64,000 nucleotides of DNA. Source: Pedobacter sp. D749. GTDB taxonomy: Bacteria > Bacteroidota > Bacteroidia > Sphingobacteriales > Sphingobacteriaceae. The stretch spans positions 1,488,001 to 1,552,000 of the forward strand of contig NZ_CP079218.1 in the NCBI RefSeq assembly GCF_019317285.1. Reading direction: 5' to 3'. The translations under genes were made by a program, and so were the position numbers. Positions 8,451-17,822 of the stretch are shown here, one piece after another (the stretch's first letter is position 1; every line of letters begins with the position of its first letter). Below the pieces are notes generated by a model. It was not told where the DNA came from, searched no databases, and saw only the letters and a list, made by a program, of their open reading frames with translations.

Positions 8451-10843
8451 TATTTTCTATCATCTTTAACACGTGAATCACTATCATAATCGTAAGTTTC
8501 AGTTTTTGTAGCCTTTACATTACCTATGCGAAATGAGCAACTCAGGTAAAGCATACGCATCTCATTTTTAATTATACTGGTATACTTTACTCCACTAACC
8601 GATTGAAAATCATAGTTCTTAAGCCAATTAAATGGTTCTGAATAATCCAATGATATATTCAATCTATCTTTGACGAAACTCTTGTTTATATTATATGACA
8701 TAGCCCCCATACCCCTAGTGTATCCAAAAGGTGAATATTGCTTAGTACCGTAGCTAAAAGCAATGGCATTATTGAAGTTTTTAAACAATGTAAAGTTTAT
8801 ATTGGAATTAATTGAAAAATAATTACTACCAGCTAATCCAACATCAACAGATTGGTTCATATAGGTAATAGTACTATTATTTAAGTATCTTCTTGAAAAC
8901 TTTGGAATGAACGTTAAGCTCAATGATTTCCATCTCTTGCTTAAAATAAACTGGAAAGTATATATTTGAGCTTGAGCGACATTTATGGGGGCGTTGACTA
9001 TACTTGAGTTTATTAAAAATGGCAGTGTAAGGATTGGCGAATTAATTAGTGATCTGGAAAAATTAGAAATAAAAGAAAAGTTATTTTTAAAATTCTTTTG
9101 AAGCTTAATACCTACTGCATTTGTGCGACTAGGGTTTAATGAATTACTACCTACATTATAAGAAATACTTCCTGCATTTAGACTTTCTGGAAACGGGATA
9201 TACTGATTATAGTTAGGCCTATCGATGTGACTCGTGTAGTAAAGACTTAAATTTAAACCGCTCTTACTCTTAAAAAAGAGCCCTAAACTCGGAAACAAGT
9301 TTATATAGCTTTTTTTATATTCGTAAGGCATATCACCAATGCTTTTTAAATTTGCACTTGTATTTTCTATTCGCAAGCCACCTTGGATTCCTAAATATTT
9401 AGACATAGAATAAGTTGATTCAAAAAAGCCGGCCAAAATGTTTTCGCTATAATCAGTCAGTCCTTTAGTTGACGGATTTTCAGACGTGGCGAATGTATTG
9501 GATAAATTATTGTTCGAGTATTTGATACCAATATTCGATTTCCATTTATCAATAAAGTTCCATCCTTGGTTGATGTTAACAAAAAAAACATTGGTTTTGG
9601 AAGCATTTATATTATCAGCAACTTTGAGGGTATTAGAGCTGTCTGGAATAATAAGATTGTTAGTAGTAATATTATTATCTTTTAAGTAAGTATTTGAAAA
9701 ATCAATTTTAAAAACTCCTTTCTTCATGTCGACCTGAAAATAACCATTTTGAATATAGCGGTTTGATCGCATGAACTTATTTGATAAAATATTATTGCTT
9801 CCTATACTCTTTTCGAGCTGGTAGTTATATGGATAATTTCCATGCACCATTGAATTAGATGTATAAACACCCACCTGAATATTTTTTCGCAAACGAAAAT
9901 CAATACCTGAACTAAGAGATAAGCTATTTTGTGGAGTTTCTGGATAATTTACTGTTTGTGATGAATTTAGAGATGGTTCATCTTTTGAATTAATTTCAAA
10001 ATAGTCATTCTCAGAAAAATTGCTATGATTATAGAGCAAATTAACCGAAAGTTTTAAATTACTTTTGGTAAAAAGGATTGAATTATTTAAATAAGCCTTA
10101 TCATGAGTAGTTAATCCAACAGCAACAACGTCCTGAATGCCAAAAGTACCAAATTTTTTGGTGTGCAAATTGATTAATGCTGATCCTGATGCATCGAAAC
10201 TCGCGCCAGGCTCCGTAAGTATATCAACAGATGACAAATCACCAACTGCCATTTGCTGTAGATAAGAAATTAATTCCGCTCCTGATAAAGATATTAGTTG
10301 ACCGTTTACATACAATTTTAAACTTTGGCCTGAAAACGAAATGTTACCTTGAGATGAAATTGTCACACCCGGAACATATTTTAAATAGTTTAAGACGAAA
10401 CTTGATGGACTAATTGTTTTTAAATCAGGTTCGATTGACAATCCGCCCGCAATCAATTTAAATTGATTTTTTAAGTTTGAGATGATTTTTACCTCGCCAA
10501 GTTGATTAGAATTCTTCAAGATAACCAGTGATAAAGTAGTATCGCTCATGGCAATAAAATTCAGGTTACATGATTTATATCCTGAAACAGCAGTTTTTAT
10601 TGATAAATGACAAAATTTATCAACTTCAAAATTAAAACGACCTTCATTATTAGACTTTAAAATTATTCTAACCGAATCTTTTACACTTTCAGATCTGCTT
10701 ATAGTCACAGAAATTATGCCTGAAGGTATTTTTGTAGAGTTTAATGAATCGATAAGTGAACCACTGACAATAAGTTTATTTTGAGCAACACATGAAAATA
10801 GAAAAATAAAATATAGAATAGTAAGTAGCAGGACGCCTTTCAT
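8450..10843 (-). CDS. Outer-membrane beta-barrel (TonB-type) receptor in peptide operon
   Basis: 797 residues: signal peptide (~1-20, ending CVAQ), a carboxypeptidase-regulatory-like Ig domain (~25-110), a plug-like segment with LKYVPGV and YVNGQ (~150-225), and a long C-terminal beta barrel of the Outer_membr_b-barrel group. It is first in the block of overlapping genes after the precursors. Family members bind or move peptides, metal chelates or sugars across the outer membrane, usually with TonB. Here it could release the finished peptide, take it back with a ligand, or give self-protection; the sequence does not decide. A second receptor of the same family and identical length lies at 21.8-24.2 kb. 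Confidence 0.85.
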   Translation of the reverse strand: MKGVLLLTILYFIFLFSCVAQNKLIVSGSLIDSLNSTKIPSGIISVTISRSESVKDSVRIILKSNNEGRFNFEVDKFCHLSIKTAVSGYKSCNLNFIAMSDTTLSLVILKNSNQLGEVKIISNLKNQFKLIAGGLSIEPDLKTISPSSFVLNYLKYVPGVTISSQGNISFSGQSLKLYVNGQLISLSGAELISYLQQMAVGDLSSVDILTEPGASFDASGSALINLHTKKFGTFGIQDVVAVGLTTHDKAYLNNSILFTKSNLKLSVNLLYNHSNFSENDYFEINSKDEPSLNSSQTVNYPETPQNSLSLSSGIDFRLRKNIQVGVYTSNSMVHGNYPYNYQLEKSIGSNNILSNKFMRSNRYIQNGYFQVDMKKGVFKIDFSNTYLKDNNITTNNLIIPDSSNTLKVADNINASKTNVFFVNINQGWNFIDKWKSNIGIKYSNNNLSNTFATSENPSTKGLTDYSENILAGFFESTYSMSKYLGIQGGLRIENTSANLKSIGDMPYEYKKSYINLFPSLGLFFKSKSGLNLSLYYTSHIDRPNYNQYIPFPESLNAGSISYNVGSNSLNPSRTNAVGIKLQKNFKNNFSFISNFSRSLINSPILTLPFLINSSIVNAPINVAQAQIYTFQFILSKRWKSLSLTFIPKFSRRYLNNSTITYMNQSVDVGLAGSNYFSINSNINFTLFKNFNNAIAFSYGTKQYSPFGYTRGMGAMSYNINKSFVKDRLNISLDYSEPFNWLKNYDFQSVSGVKYTSIIKNEMRMLYLSCSFRIGNVKATKTETYDYDSDSRVKDDRK

Positions 10844-10908
10844 AAATATTATTAGATGGATAAGATTAACAAAAGGATCAATGATTAGCTTTTGTTATTA
10901 AAAGACTT

Positions 10909-10943
10909 AAGACCGTTTACTCTTACATCAGAGTAACGGTCTT
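10909..10943 (-). terminator. Hairpin (attenuator/terminator) between precursors and maturation genes
   Basis: Arms 10909-10923 and 10930-10943 pair over 14 bases with one bulged T, around a 6-base loop. Read on the minus strand, the hairpin falls after the precursor genes and before the receptor gene, with a loose T-rich tail (AAGTCTTTT). Partial termination here would make more precursor than enzyme message, a common arrangement in peptide clusters. The weak U-tract fits read-through rather than a full stop. Confidence 0.65.
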
Positions 10944-10988
10944 TACTTAAAATCATTAAATTAAAATAAACTTCTAATGATCAATTAA

Positions 10989-11198
10989 TTATGGGGGAGG
11001 CATGCAACTTTTATCTGCAAGATGTTCAACAGTTCCTGATTTTGAATCCTCATCGAATGCACTCTCTGTGGTTTTGCAGAGAGTTGTACTACTCCCGCCT
11101 CTCAAATTTGTTGAAGCTAAAGTTTGAATTTTGTGATTTTCAAAAGCTCCAAATAATTCTTTATTTGACAGAGCCTCAAGGCTTATTTTTTTTTTCAT
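10989..11198 (-). CDS. gwsA: Grasp-with-spasm precursor peptide 1
   Basis: 69 residues when started at the internal Met at 11198. That start is chosen because it aligns with precursor 2 (MKKKISLEALSNKELFG versus MKKFNLEKLSNKDLFG); an upstream Met at 11252 would add 18 unrelated residues. Leader residues 1-35 end in STNLRGG, the double-glycine site for the C39 exporter. The 34-residue core begins SSTTLCKTTES, is rich in Ser/Thr/Lys and Asp/Glu for ester or amide rings, has cysteines C41 and C65, and ends CMPPP. Of the core residues, STTLCKT and the last five match precursor 2 while the middle differs. It is the proximal precursor to the hairpin. Confidence 0.88.
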   Translation of the reverse strand: MKKKISLEALSNKELFGAFENHKIQTLASTNLRGGSSTTLCKTTESAFDEDSKSGTVEHLADKSCMPPP

Positions 11199-11278
11199 AT
11201 GTATTGGTTTTGTTTTGATTTGTGCATCATAAATATTAAAATAAAAACGCAATTTGAATCAAATTAAAAGCTGTTATT

Positions 11279-11485
11279 TTAAGGTGGCGGCATACAACGT
11301 TTATCGTTAGGGTTTTCCTGCCCCGCTTGAGAATCTAAATCACCTAATTGATTTTCATCAGTCTTACAAAGAGTTGTACTGGTTCCACCTTTTAAGTTGG
11401 TTGAAGCTAATAATTTCAACCGGCTTTCTTCGAAACTTCCAAATAAATCTTTATTTGAAAGTTTCTCTAGGTTAAATTTTTTCAT
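11279..11485 (-). CDS. gwsA: Grasp-with-spasm precursor peptide 2
   Basis: 68 residues, first gene of the operon. Leader residues 1-34 end in STNLKGG, cut by the C39 domain of the exporter. The core of 34 residues starts TSTTLCKTDEN and ends CMPPP, the same length as in precursor 1. C40 and C64 are 24 residues apart as in precursor 1. Several acidic residues in the core middle and hydroxyl residues near its start could be joined by the ATP-grasp enzyme. The leader block LEKLSNKDLFGSFE is almost shared with precursor 1, pointing to a tandem duplication with leader conservation and core divergence. Confidence 0.9.
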   Translation of the reverse strand: MKKFNLEKLSNKDLFGSFEESRLKLLASTNLKGGTSTTLCKTDENQLGDLDSQAGQENPNDKRCMPPP

Positions 11486-11512
11486 AATTTCGTCAATTTT
11501 TTTACTTAGATA

Positions 11513-11544
11513 CTAATGTATGGTTATTTTATTTTGAAACAAAA
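11513..11544 (-). promoter_or_regulatory. Bacteroidota-type promoter for the peptide operon
   Basis: On the minus strand, TTTTG (11544-11540), a 19-base spacer and TACATTAG (11520-11513) match the Bacteroidota consensus TTTG-N19-TAnnTTTG at nearly every position. It ends about 27 bases before the start codon of precursor 2. No Shine-Dalgarno sequence precedes that start, which is normal in the phylum. Confidence 0.6.
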
Positions 11545-13006
11545 CTTAATTAATAAATAATGGAAAGATCCATGATAACTGGTTTTCAGCCCTTTGTGTT
11601 AATTCAAAACTTAGCATTTTGACCCTTTATAACTTAGTTGCTTTCTTTATCATTTCACGACCATAGTTGGCTGCTTTACATTGCTTAGCACTATTTTGCA
11701 TAAAAGATATATCCCTATTTTCGTTAAGCTTTGTAACTTTGTATATATCATGGTAGCATAGGTCGTTGCTATTACGGTGTGTTTGGAGATTTCGAAGCCA
11801 TTGACACATCATTCCTGAATGTAAGGCGGACCATTCCAGAATACTTTGACCATGTTAAATATTTGATTATGAAGTCTAATTTATTTAAATTGCCTACATA
11901 AATTAGTGTATAGGCCGCACAGAACATTTGGTTAATGGATTTGGAATATCCACTCAAGCCAGGAAAAGTTTTTTTTAATTTTAGGGTATTTAAAGCTATG
12001 TTCTTCCACCACTTTCAAACTTCAGCCATATCTATGACGTGCTAAAGGTTCCATCATTAATAAAAAGGAGGGTAATTTCCTAAACACCGTAATTGCTGCT
12101 GATATGCTTCAGAATTGTTTTAGTAAAATCAATTTACTTATTTTTATTTAAGATAGTTGCTTTTTTTGTGCGGTTGCAGTATCCTTTTGTGGGGCAGTAC
12201 GTTTGCTTTTGCTATTTGAATTACAGTATGCTTTTGCTTCAAAGGCATTGTAGCCATATTTTGAACATGCAATTGTAATGACAAGTTTTTTAGTGTTTTT
12301 CCGGGTTTCTGCAGCCAGTTTCAGATACATGTAATATTGATCCATAATAGTGACTTACTTTGAGGATACCATATTTTCCTATATGAAAGGCTTATTTTGC
12401 ATGTCAATTGGATTTTTACTGTTGAAGTTTTCTGCCAGCCGGGAAGCCTCTTTGGTGATTTCTTCCGGATAACCGGACATTGTATAAGCAATTTAAGAAC
12501 TATTTTTGAAACTGCAAAATTCTGCTTCCTTACGCACGGAAATTGCTTTTAAAACATTTGCAAAAATTTAATTAGCCACGGAAGTACAGAAATCACGGAG
12601 GAGATTAAAGTTTTTCCGTGTTTTTCGTGCTTCCGTGGCAAACTTATGCTTAGGCATGCGCAGAAAGAGGAAGAATTATCAGAAAAAGTTAAAAGCGATT
12701 TCCCTGTTCCTTACATATTTTGTTACAGTTTTTACCGCAATTGGCATCTACGATGTTGAAATAATCTCATCACGACATTATACCATTTATTGAGAAATTG
12801 TCCGTATAATAGATCTGCCGAAAAATAACCGATCTATTCATCAATTACACTCAGATGCCGCCTAAGAACTTTGTAATTACCGAACTTTGCATTTTGCCGA
12901 AATGTGCGGGTATTTACTTGATTAAATTGGATGATGCAATTTACATCGCAAAGTGCAATTGATAAAACATAAGCCCAAGTGTTGGTTAACTTTAAAATAC
13001 GAATAA
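11545..13006. other. Long stretch without a supported gene; contains one inverted repeat
   Basis: About 1.45 kb with only short broken frames on both strands (for example minus-strand frames of 33 residues at 12379-12480 and 65 residues at 12148-12345, and two overlapping 61-residue frames at 11627-11957). None is recognisable; the first two are adjacent and could be pieces of one decayed gene. At 12575-12639 there is an inverted repeat built on GCCACGGAAG and CTTCCGTGGC with further imperfect pairing. This type of intergenic repeat seems common in the group, from memory. Confidence 0.5.
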
Positions 13007-13762
13007 ATGACGAAAAAATGGAGTGCTAAGTTTATGGTTATGATGATTGTTGCATCAATGCTTTTTACGGGCTTTAAAATTTATGACAAAAGTATTGTTG
13101 CCAGTGATCCGTTACCATTACAAAGGGGTAAACCGGTAGACCTTGCCCAAATTAACTTTCAGCAAGTCAATCTCGATAAACTTTTCGGCAGCCTGGCCTA
13201 TGTAAAACATTATCTCCTGGGTGATGAGAATAAAAAATATCTGAAAGATAAACCCCTTGTAATCGATCCGTATGTACTGTTTAATATTACCGAACAACGA
13301 ATAGTTGATAGGTATGCAAAGCGGGAAAGCTATATTATCCGTAAAGGCGAAATGTATGCAGATACGGTTGCTGTAGATCGTAGCGTGCCACTTATAGGGA
13401 TGAAAGATCCCGACCTGCGGGTATTAGGGTATTGGGGAGATAAGGAAATTTTGTTTAATAGGATCTATACCAGCTCTACCAAAAAAAATAAATTGATAAG
13501 GTTGCGGTTAGAAAGTAATAAAATTCCGGGTGTTAATGAGAACACCTATCAAAAACTGATCTCTTTACTTAAAGCCAGATACAAAGGAAGCCAGGTAAAA
13601 GTTGATCCACAGGACAATAGGCCCAGTTCATACCAATTTCGTATAAGCGACCGGGTTATACAACTGAGCTTTATTAAGGACGAAGGTAATTCTTATATCA
13701 CCGTAATTATTAGTTTTTTAAATCCTGATACCAGGGGGCTGCTTCTGCAATTTGGGCATTAG
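13007..13762 (+). CDS. Hypothetical protein with one N-terminal membrane anchor
   Basis: 251 residues. Residues ~8-25 (FMVMMIVASMLFTGF) form a signal anchor or signal peptide. The rest is a mixed, basic soluble domain with repeated aromatic/charged stretches and no motif that I recognise. The N-terminus MTKKWSAK suits a membrane-anchored periplasmic protein. It stands alone, with a ~1.5 kb gene-poor stretch before it and 300 bases after it. GC and codon use are ordinary for the window. No function is proposed. Confidence 0.7.
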   Translation: MTKKWSAKFMVMMIVASMLFTGFKIYDKSIVASDPLPLQRGKPVDLAQINFQQVNLDKLFGSLAYVKHYLLGDENKKYLKDKPLVIDPYVLFNITEQRIVDRYAKRESYIIRKGEMYADTVAVDRSVPLIGMKDPDLRVLGYWGDKEILFNRIYTSSTKKNKLIRLRLESNKIPGVNENTYQKLISLLKARYKGSQVKVDPQDNRPSSYQFRISDRVIQLSFIKDEGNSYITVIISFLNPDTRGLLLQFGH

Positions 13763-14066
13763 TAATTGATGCCAGCAAGTCGCCTATCGGTAAGTAATAT
13801 TTTACCGGCGTTTCCTATATAAAACAGTAAACTGGATCAGTTATGTTTAAATTAATATTCCTTGTCAAATGAAAAGCTGGTATAAAACCTGATTGTGGCC
13901 TTGCTGCGAATTTGGGATAGATGGTTGTAAGTTAATTTCATTTTGCTGATTGAAAACAGAACGGGCCGTATGCTAACCCAGCGGTAATTGTGAATGATAT
14001 TTCCTTAATAAACTTCAAACCAAAGTCTGGCAGGGATGTTGATCGTTAAACATTATACAACTTTTT
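13763..14066. other. Intergenic stretch, nothing clear
   Basis: About 300 bases with no coding frame of note. A weak stem, CGGTAA with TTACCG, near 13790-13808 has no strong T-run and is not called as a terminator. Confidence 0.4.
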
Positions 14067-14642
14067 ATGAAGAAACTTATTTTATGCCTGCTGATGCCAT
14101 TGCAAATAACCGCTGCATTAGCACAAGATTCGAAAATTATCCAAAAAGATTTTCAAACCATTATTGGTTACACACGTAAAATGGAAATTGATAAGGTATT
14201 GGACATGACATACCCGCCCTTATTTAAGATAATGCCAAAGGCGCAAATGAGCGCAATGGCCAAAGGGGCCTTAAGCGGCATGGGTATAAAAACCATTTTC
14301 GAAGAAGTGCCCATCGGGCTTACGCTTAGCCCGGTTACCAGGTTAGGTGCGGCAACAATTTGCCTTGGGAAGTATAACCAAAGCATGATACTGGAATCGT
14401 CGCAAACTGCCTTGCTCGACATGCTGGCCAAGGCCAAAATGAGAGACAATGAGGTAAAAAAGGTTAGCCCCGGCAAACTACGAATAAAGGGAAAAAACTA
14501 TTTGCTGGCTATAAAAGATACCTATACAGGAAGTACCTGGAAATACCTGAGATATGATAATGAAGATGCCGAGACGAATGCCAAAGTATTGTCTAAAGAA
14601 ATATCTGCCGCCGCGGCCAAGCTTAAGCTTGCACTTAAATAA
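14067..14642 (+). CDS. Secreted hypothetical protein
   Basis: 191 residues with a clear signal peptide (MKKLILCLLMPLQITAALAQ, cut after Ala). The mature part is basic, mainly helical at the start (a region of YTRKMEIDKVLDMTYPP) and then beta-rich, ending in an Ala/Lys helix. I recognise no family motif. It is probably periplasmic or exported. The gene stands alone and is followed by a good terminator 18 bases after its stop. Confidence 0.75.
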   Translation: MKKLILCLLMPLQITAALAQDSKIIQKDFQTIIGYTRKMEIDKVLDMTYPPLFKIMPKAQMSAMAKGALSGMGIKTIFEEVPIGLTLSPVTRLGAATICLGKYNQSMILESSQTALLDMLAKAKMRDNEVKKVSPGKLRIKGKNYLLAIKDTYTGSTWKYLRYDNEDAETNAKVLSKEISAAAAKLKLALK

Positions 14643-14659
14643 TTAAAATCAACCCAACG

Positions 14660-14693
14660 AATGCCCCGGTAAAATTACAGGGGCATTTTTTTT
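14660..14693 (+). terminator. Rho-independent terminator
   Basis: An 8-base perfect stem AATGCCCC/GGGGCATT (14660-14667 with 14680-14687), a 12-base loop and a run of eight T. It ends the secreted-protein gene immediately upstream. Confidence 0.85.
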
Positions 14694-14872
14694 AACGGAG
14701 AAAGCTTACGAAGCATCATTTGATCAACTTTATTGGTTTATTACAGATTTCGTATCACTTATAAACGCCTCTAAAATCGCCCGAATCCGGGCAGTACGTA
14801 AATACAGGAACCGGCGTACTGGTATGGCTTTGGAGCTAAAATCGCCCAAAAATAACTTTCTTTATATCTCTT

Positions 14873-15055
14873 CTAACAAGGTAAGGCGGCCGGTTTCGTG
14901 ATCGAAAGGTCTAAACCTGTGGGATTATCAATTTTGCAATCATTAAGATATTTATTTATGTCCGTTTCTGAAAGTCCTTCCCTGATATTACCGAGTGCAC
15001 GGCATATCGCTTCGAGAACATGAGACAGAATTTTACTAAAAGTTTTTCCCATCAA
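14873..15055 (-). pseudogene. Short fragment resembling an abortive-infection/TIGR02391-type N-terminus
   Basis: A 60-residue frame containing ILSHVLEAICRALGNIREGL followed by SETDINKYLNDCKI. From memory this pattern (helix, then GLT/SGSEIG-like turn, then a C-I-D-P-like step) opens some abortive-infection or TIGR02391-type proteins of 200-300 residues. Here it stops after about 50 residues, so it would be a truncated relic. It lies in a 700-base stretch (14.69-15.35 kb) with no other gene. The family link is weak. Confidence 0.3.
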
Positions 15056-15354
15056 TTATTTATATTTTGATTCATTTTTATACTATTCCAGTTTATGGGG
15101 ATACTAACACTTACAAAAATTTCCTCATTAATCATTTACAAAATCGTCATAATCCTTGAATACAGATCTTAGTTTTCAAACGACTGCAAACTTGAAGAGT
15201 GTATATGAGTTTCATCCTTTGGGTTTACGAGTTCATTTTAACCTGCTTTTCTACCTGAAAAGCAAAAGAACTATGCAAGTGGAAATTAGGGATCAAAAAC
15301 AATTTATATAGGTTAAACGTTTTTTCGGCGAAGAGCAACTAAAGCCTGAATAAA

Positions 15355-15891
15355 ATGAAATACAGATTTTTAATAATTGCAACTTTAATTTCTTTTGCTG
15401 CTTATGCACAAAAGAAACCTGTAAGGAAAAATATTCCGCCACCACCGGTTGTAATGCCATTATATGATAAGGATCCCGTTACAGATATTAAAAATCCTTT
15501 TCCAGAAAATATCACTTTTAAATGGAAAATCCAGCCAGGCACATTAACAACTTTAACGCCAACTGATGTTTTCGAAAAAAGCTACACTTTTAATGGCCGA
15601 GGTAGAAATGTGAGGATAAGTACGGTTTATCCGAAGAATAGTTTTGAATATAAAAAGCCAAACGCAGGCGAAATTGAAATGGCTCAAAACTTAATTATAC
15701 GATACAAAGATTATAAAAATGTAACCATTGCAGGTAATACGATTAAGATTGTAAGTGATGATGGCAAAGAGGAGATAAAACTACAGCTCAGCAAAAAAGG
15801 CAGTCAATTAACACATATAAAAGAGTTGAGTACAAACAAAGTATTCTTGATCACTGATGGCTACGCTGGCGAACCTACCATAGGATTATAA
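15355..15891 (+). CDS. Secreted hypothetical protein
   Basis: 178 residues starting with a signal peptide (MKYRFLIIATLISFAAYAQ) and a short proline-rich linker (RKNIPPPPVVMP). The mature domain is beta-rich and basic, with no motif that I recognise. It is followed after three bases by a lipoprotein gene on the same strand, so the two are probably co-transcribed and may act together in the periplasm or at the outer membrane. Confidence 0.75.
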   Translation: MKYRFLIIATLISFAAYAQKKPVRKNIPPPPVVMPLYDKDPVTDIKNPFPENITFKWKIQPGTLTTLTPTDVFEKSYTFNGRGRNVRISTVYPKNSFEYKKPNAGEIEMAQNLIIRYKDYKNVTIAGNTIKIVSDDGKEEIKLQLSKKGSQLTHIKELSTNKVFLITDGYAGEPTIGL

Positions 15892-15894
15892 CTT

Positions 15895-16356
15895 ATGAAA
15901 AATCCACATTTTATCTTAATCAAGACCGCTAAATTTTTAGGCATAAGTATTTTGCTTTTTTCTTGTTCCGGTGCAAGTAAACCCCATAAGGTAGAGAAAA
16001 TAAAATCTATTTCAATTTCAACTTTTGGCGGTGAACGTGGATATTTCCAATTGCTTGTTATTACTCCCGATACACTATATTATGAGCTGGGTTCAAGTGT
16101 AGATACTGCTAACAATAAAAGCATTAAAAAAATTAACAGCCAATACAAATTTGAAGATATCATTTCTGAAAATCAGATCACTAGTTTTTCTACGATAAAG
16201 AGCGGTAAAAGCCTACTACCAGTAGATGGGACTGACACTGAAATAACAGTTAAAACCGACAGTTCTGATTTTAAAGTAAGAAATGCAGGACACAGTAGGA
16301 AATGGCTGACTGTTCAAGCCAAAATGAACACAATCCTTGGGAAAGAATTTAAGTAA
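15895..16356 (+). CDS. Small lipoprotein, unknown function
   Basis: 153 residues with a lipoprotein signal (ISILLFSCSG, lipidated Cys about residue 24). The mature part is Ser/Lys-rich and beta-rich, without a known motif. It sits three bases after the secreted-protein gene, suggesting one transcript. A relic of another coding region follows. Confidence 0.72.
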   Translation: MKNPHFILIKTAKFLGISILLFSCSGASKPHKVEKIKSISISTFGGERGYFQLLVITPDTLYYELGSSVDTANNKSIKKINSQYKFEDIISENQITSFSTIKSGKSLLPVDGTDTEITVKTDSSDFKVRNAGHSRKWLTVQAKMNTILGKEFK

Positions 16357-16384
16357 ATACTGGCCGATGAATCACTATTTTTCC

Positions 16385-16591
16385 AGCGATCGTTGTTAAT
16401 GAGGTTAACTACACCTTTCCTAAAAACTCCTTTATTAATTCAAAGGCCATACTTAATGGAATCGAAATGAAATTTATGGCGCTAAAATTTGGTAAGCCAA
16501 TAAACAACTTTTACCAAAGAGTGAAATCAAAATATCTGTACATATAGATCAGTATGTGGATTTTGATGAAGAAAAAAAGATTGCTAAGTAA
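16385..16591 (+). pseudogene. Short coding relic, family unknown
   Basis: Two plus-strand frames can be joined by one shift near 16520: a first part with FPKNSFINSKAILNGIEMKF and a second with KISVHIDQYVDFDEEKKIAK and a stop. They read like protein rather than random sequence and have no start codon. It may be the tail of a decayed gene; I do not recognise it. Confidence 0.25.
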
Positions 16592-16668
16592 TTTTGATTA
16601 AATTGACAGGGATATTTTATGAATTGCTTCTAAAAAGGATAAATGTGGGATAAAGTAAACTATACGTA

Positions 16669-17691
16669 ATGCAAATTAAAACCATAGGTTTAAAAACATG
16701 TTTTCTATTGTTAATTGGGCTAGGTATAGCGCTTTATATCGGTTTAACATTTAGTCGCATTCTAGTTCCATTGCTTCCAATTATTATCGTTATTTTGGTA
16801 TGGTACATAACCAAGGCCCAGCGCAAATTAATTAAAACAGCAACAACACCCATTTATCAAATTAGCGAGGGATGGATTAAAATACAGGGGAAAGTAAGTG
16901 CACCAAAAACTTTTGAAACCCCCTATTTTAAGCAAGAATGTATTGCTTATACTTATAGAGAAGCAAATATTAGCTACGATAGTGAAGACAATACCGAACG
17001 TGAGAACAGCGCAACTATAAAAGAAGAATTTCAGGATTTTTATTTAACCAATACCACAGGAAAAATAAAAGTAATTCTAAATAAACTTAATTTTGCCTTT
17101 TTGCCATCCAAAACAGATACCAAACACAGCATTAAATATGCTGTAGATGATATACGTTATACGGAGAGAACGCTGAAAAATGGAGATTTGATAAGTGTTT
17201 TTGGGTATGCCATTAAAAATAGCAATTATGAGTTTGAGTTAAGCGAACAAAACAATCAGCCGTTGGTTATTGCTACGCCCGAGTTTGAAGATAAAACCAA
17301 AAAATCATTCAAGGTTTTTAAATACCTGATACCATATTTTATTTTAATGTACCTCGCAGTTAACTACTTTTTATTTTTTGCGCCGGTAAAACAGCATATT
17401 GAAAAAAGTACGGCATTCGTTCTATTTACCTTTTTCGGCATGCCAATTTTAGGTGTTGTTTTCGCAATAATTGGAGCTAAAAGCAATGGTTTCGTTAAAA
17501 ATTTCTTCTCTGGTATTGGCGGAATTTGTTTATTTACTTCCTTGTTAAGTTTTCCATTGCTTTGTCTTTTGTTTATGACAGATACCAACTTTTATACTAT
17601 TGAATGTGTGTGGGAGAGTGTACTACTCTGCATAACATTGGCATTTATAATAAACTACCGAAAAATAGAAAGGGCTTTTGATAACGAATAG
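16669..17691 (+). CDS. Membrane protein with GIDE-like (BAM) domain
   Basis: 340 residues: two membrane segments near the N-terminus (~10-45), a ~170-residue cytoplasmic or periplasmic beta domain, then about four segments at ~215-330. The middle domain follows the pattern of the GIDE-type (beside-a-membrane) fold. That is, EGWIKIQGKV early, a Cys/Ala-Tyr strand (QECIAYTYRE), a tract like DFYLTNTTGKIKV, then GDLISVFGYA near the end. In mitochondrial MUL1/GIDE this fold precedes a RING domain; bacterial forms lack RING and their role is unknown. It has no close operon partners. Confidence 0.6.
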   Translation: MQIKTIGLKTCFLLLIGLGIALYIGLTFSRILVPLLPIIIVILVWYITKAQRKLIKTATTPIYQISEGWIKIQGKVSAPKTFETPYFKQECIAYTYREANISYDSEDNTERENSATIKEEFQDFYLTNTTGKIKVILNKLNFAFLPSKTDTKHSIKYAVDDIRYTERTLKNGDLISVFGYAIKNSNYEFELSEQNNQPLVIATPEFEDKTKKSFKVFKYLIPYFILMYLAVNYFLFFAPVKQHIEKSTAFVLFTFFGMPILGVVFAIIGAKSNGFVKNFFSGIGGICLFTSLLSFPLLCLLFMTDTNFYTIECVWESVLLCITLAFIINYRKIERAFDNE

Positions 17692-17705
17692 GGAAATGCA
17701 TCATA

Positions 17706-17822
17706 ATGAAGCCAATCATGAACAAGGACTATAATTTTACCTGCGTAGAACAGGAAAAGCAATTTACTGACTTCGTAGAAAGTATTGGTGTATTTTTCAA
17801 CTCATCTAAAGAGCCATTATAG
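17706..17822 (+). CDS. Possible 38-residue ORF or gene remnant
   Basis: Reads MKPIMNKDYNFTCVEQEKQF and ends SSKEPL, acidic and without membrane segment. It overlaps the stop of the opposite-strand acyltransferase by six bases. It has protein-like composition but may be the start of a lost gene. Confidence 0.25.
   Translation: MKPIMNKDYNFTCVEQEKQFTDFVESIGVFFNSSKEPL

Noticed and set aside
11627..12345. Several 60-65-residue frames in the gap after the precursors
   Set aside because: They overlap on both strands, carry no recognisable motif and no start context, and neighbouring sequence is broken.
13786..13811. Hairpin CGGTAA/TTACCG after the 251-residue gene as terminator
   Set aside because: The stem is short and no T-run follows on either strand.
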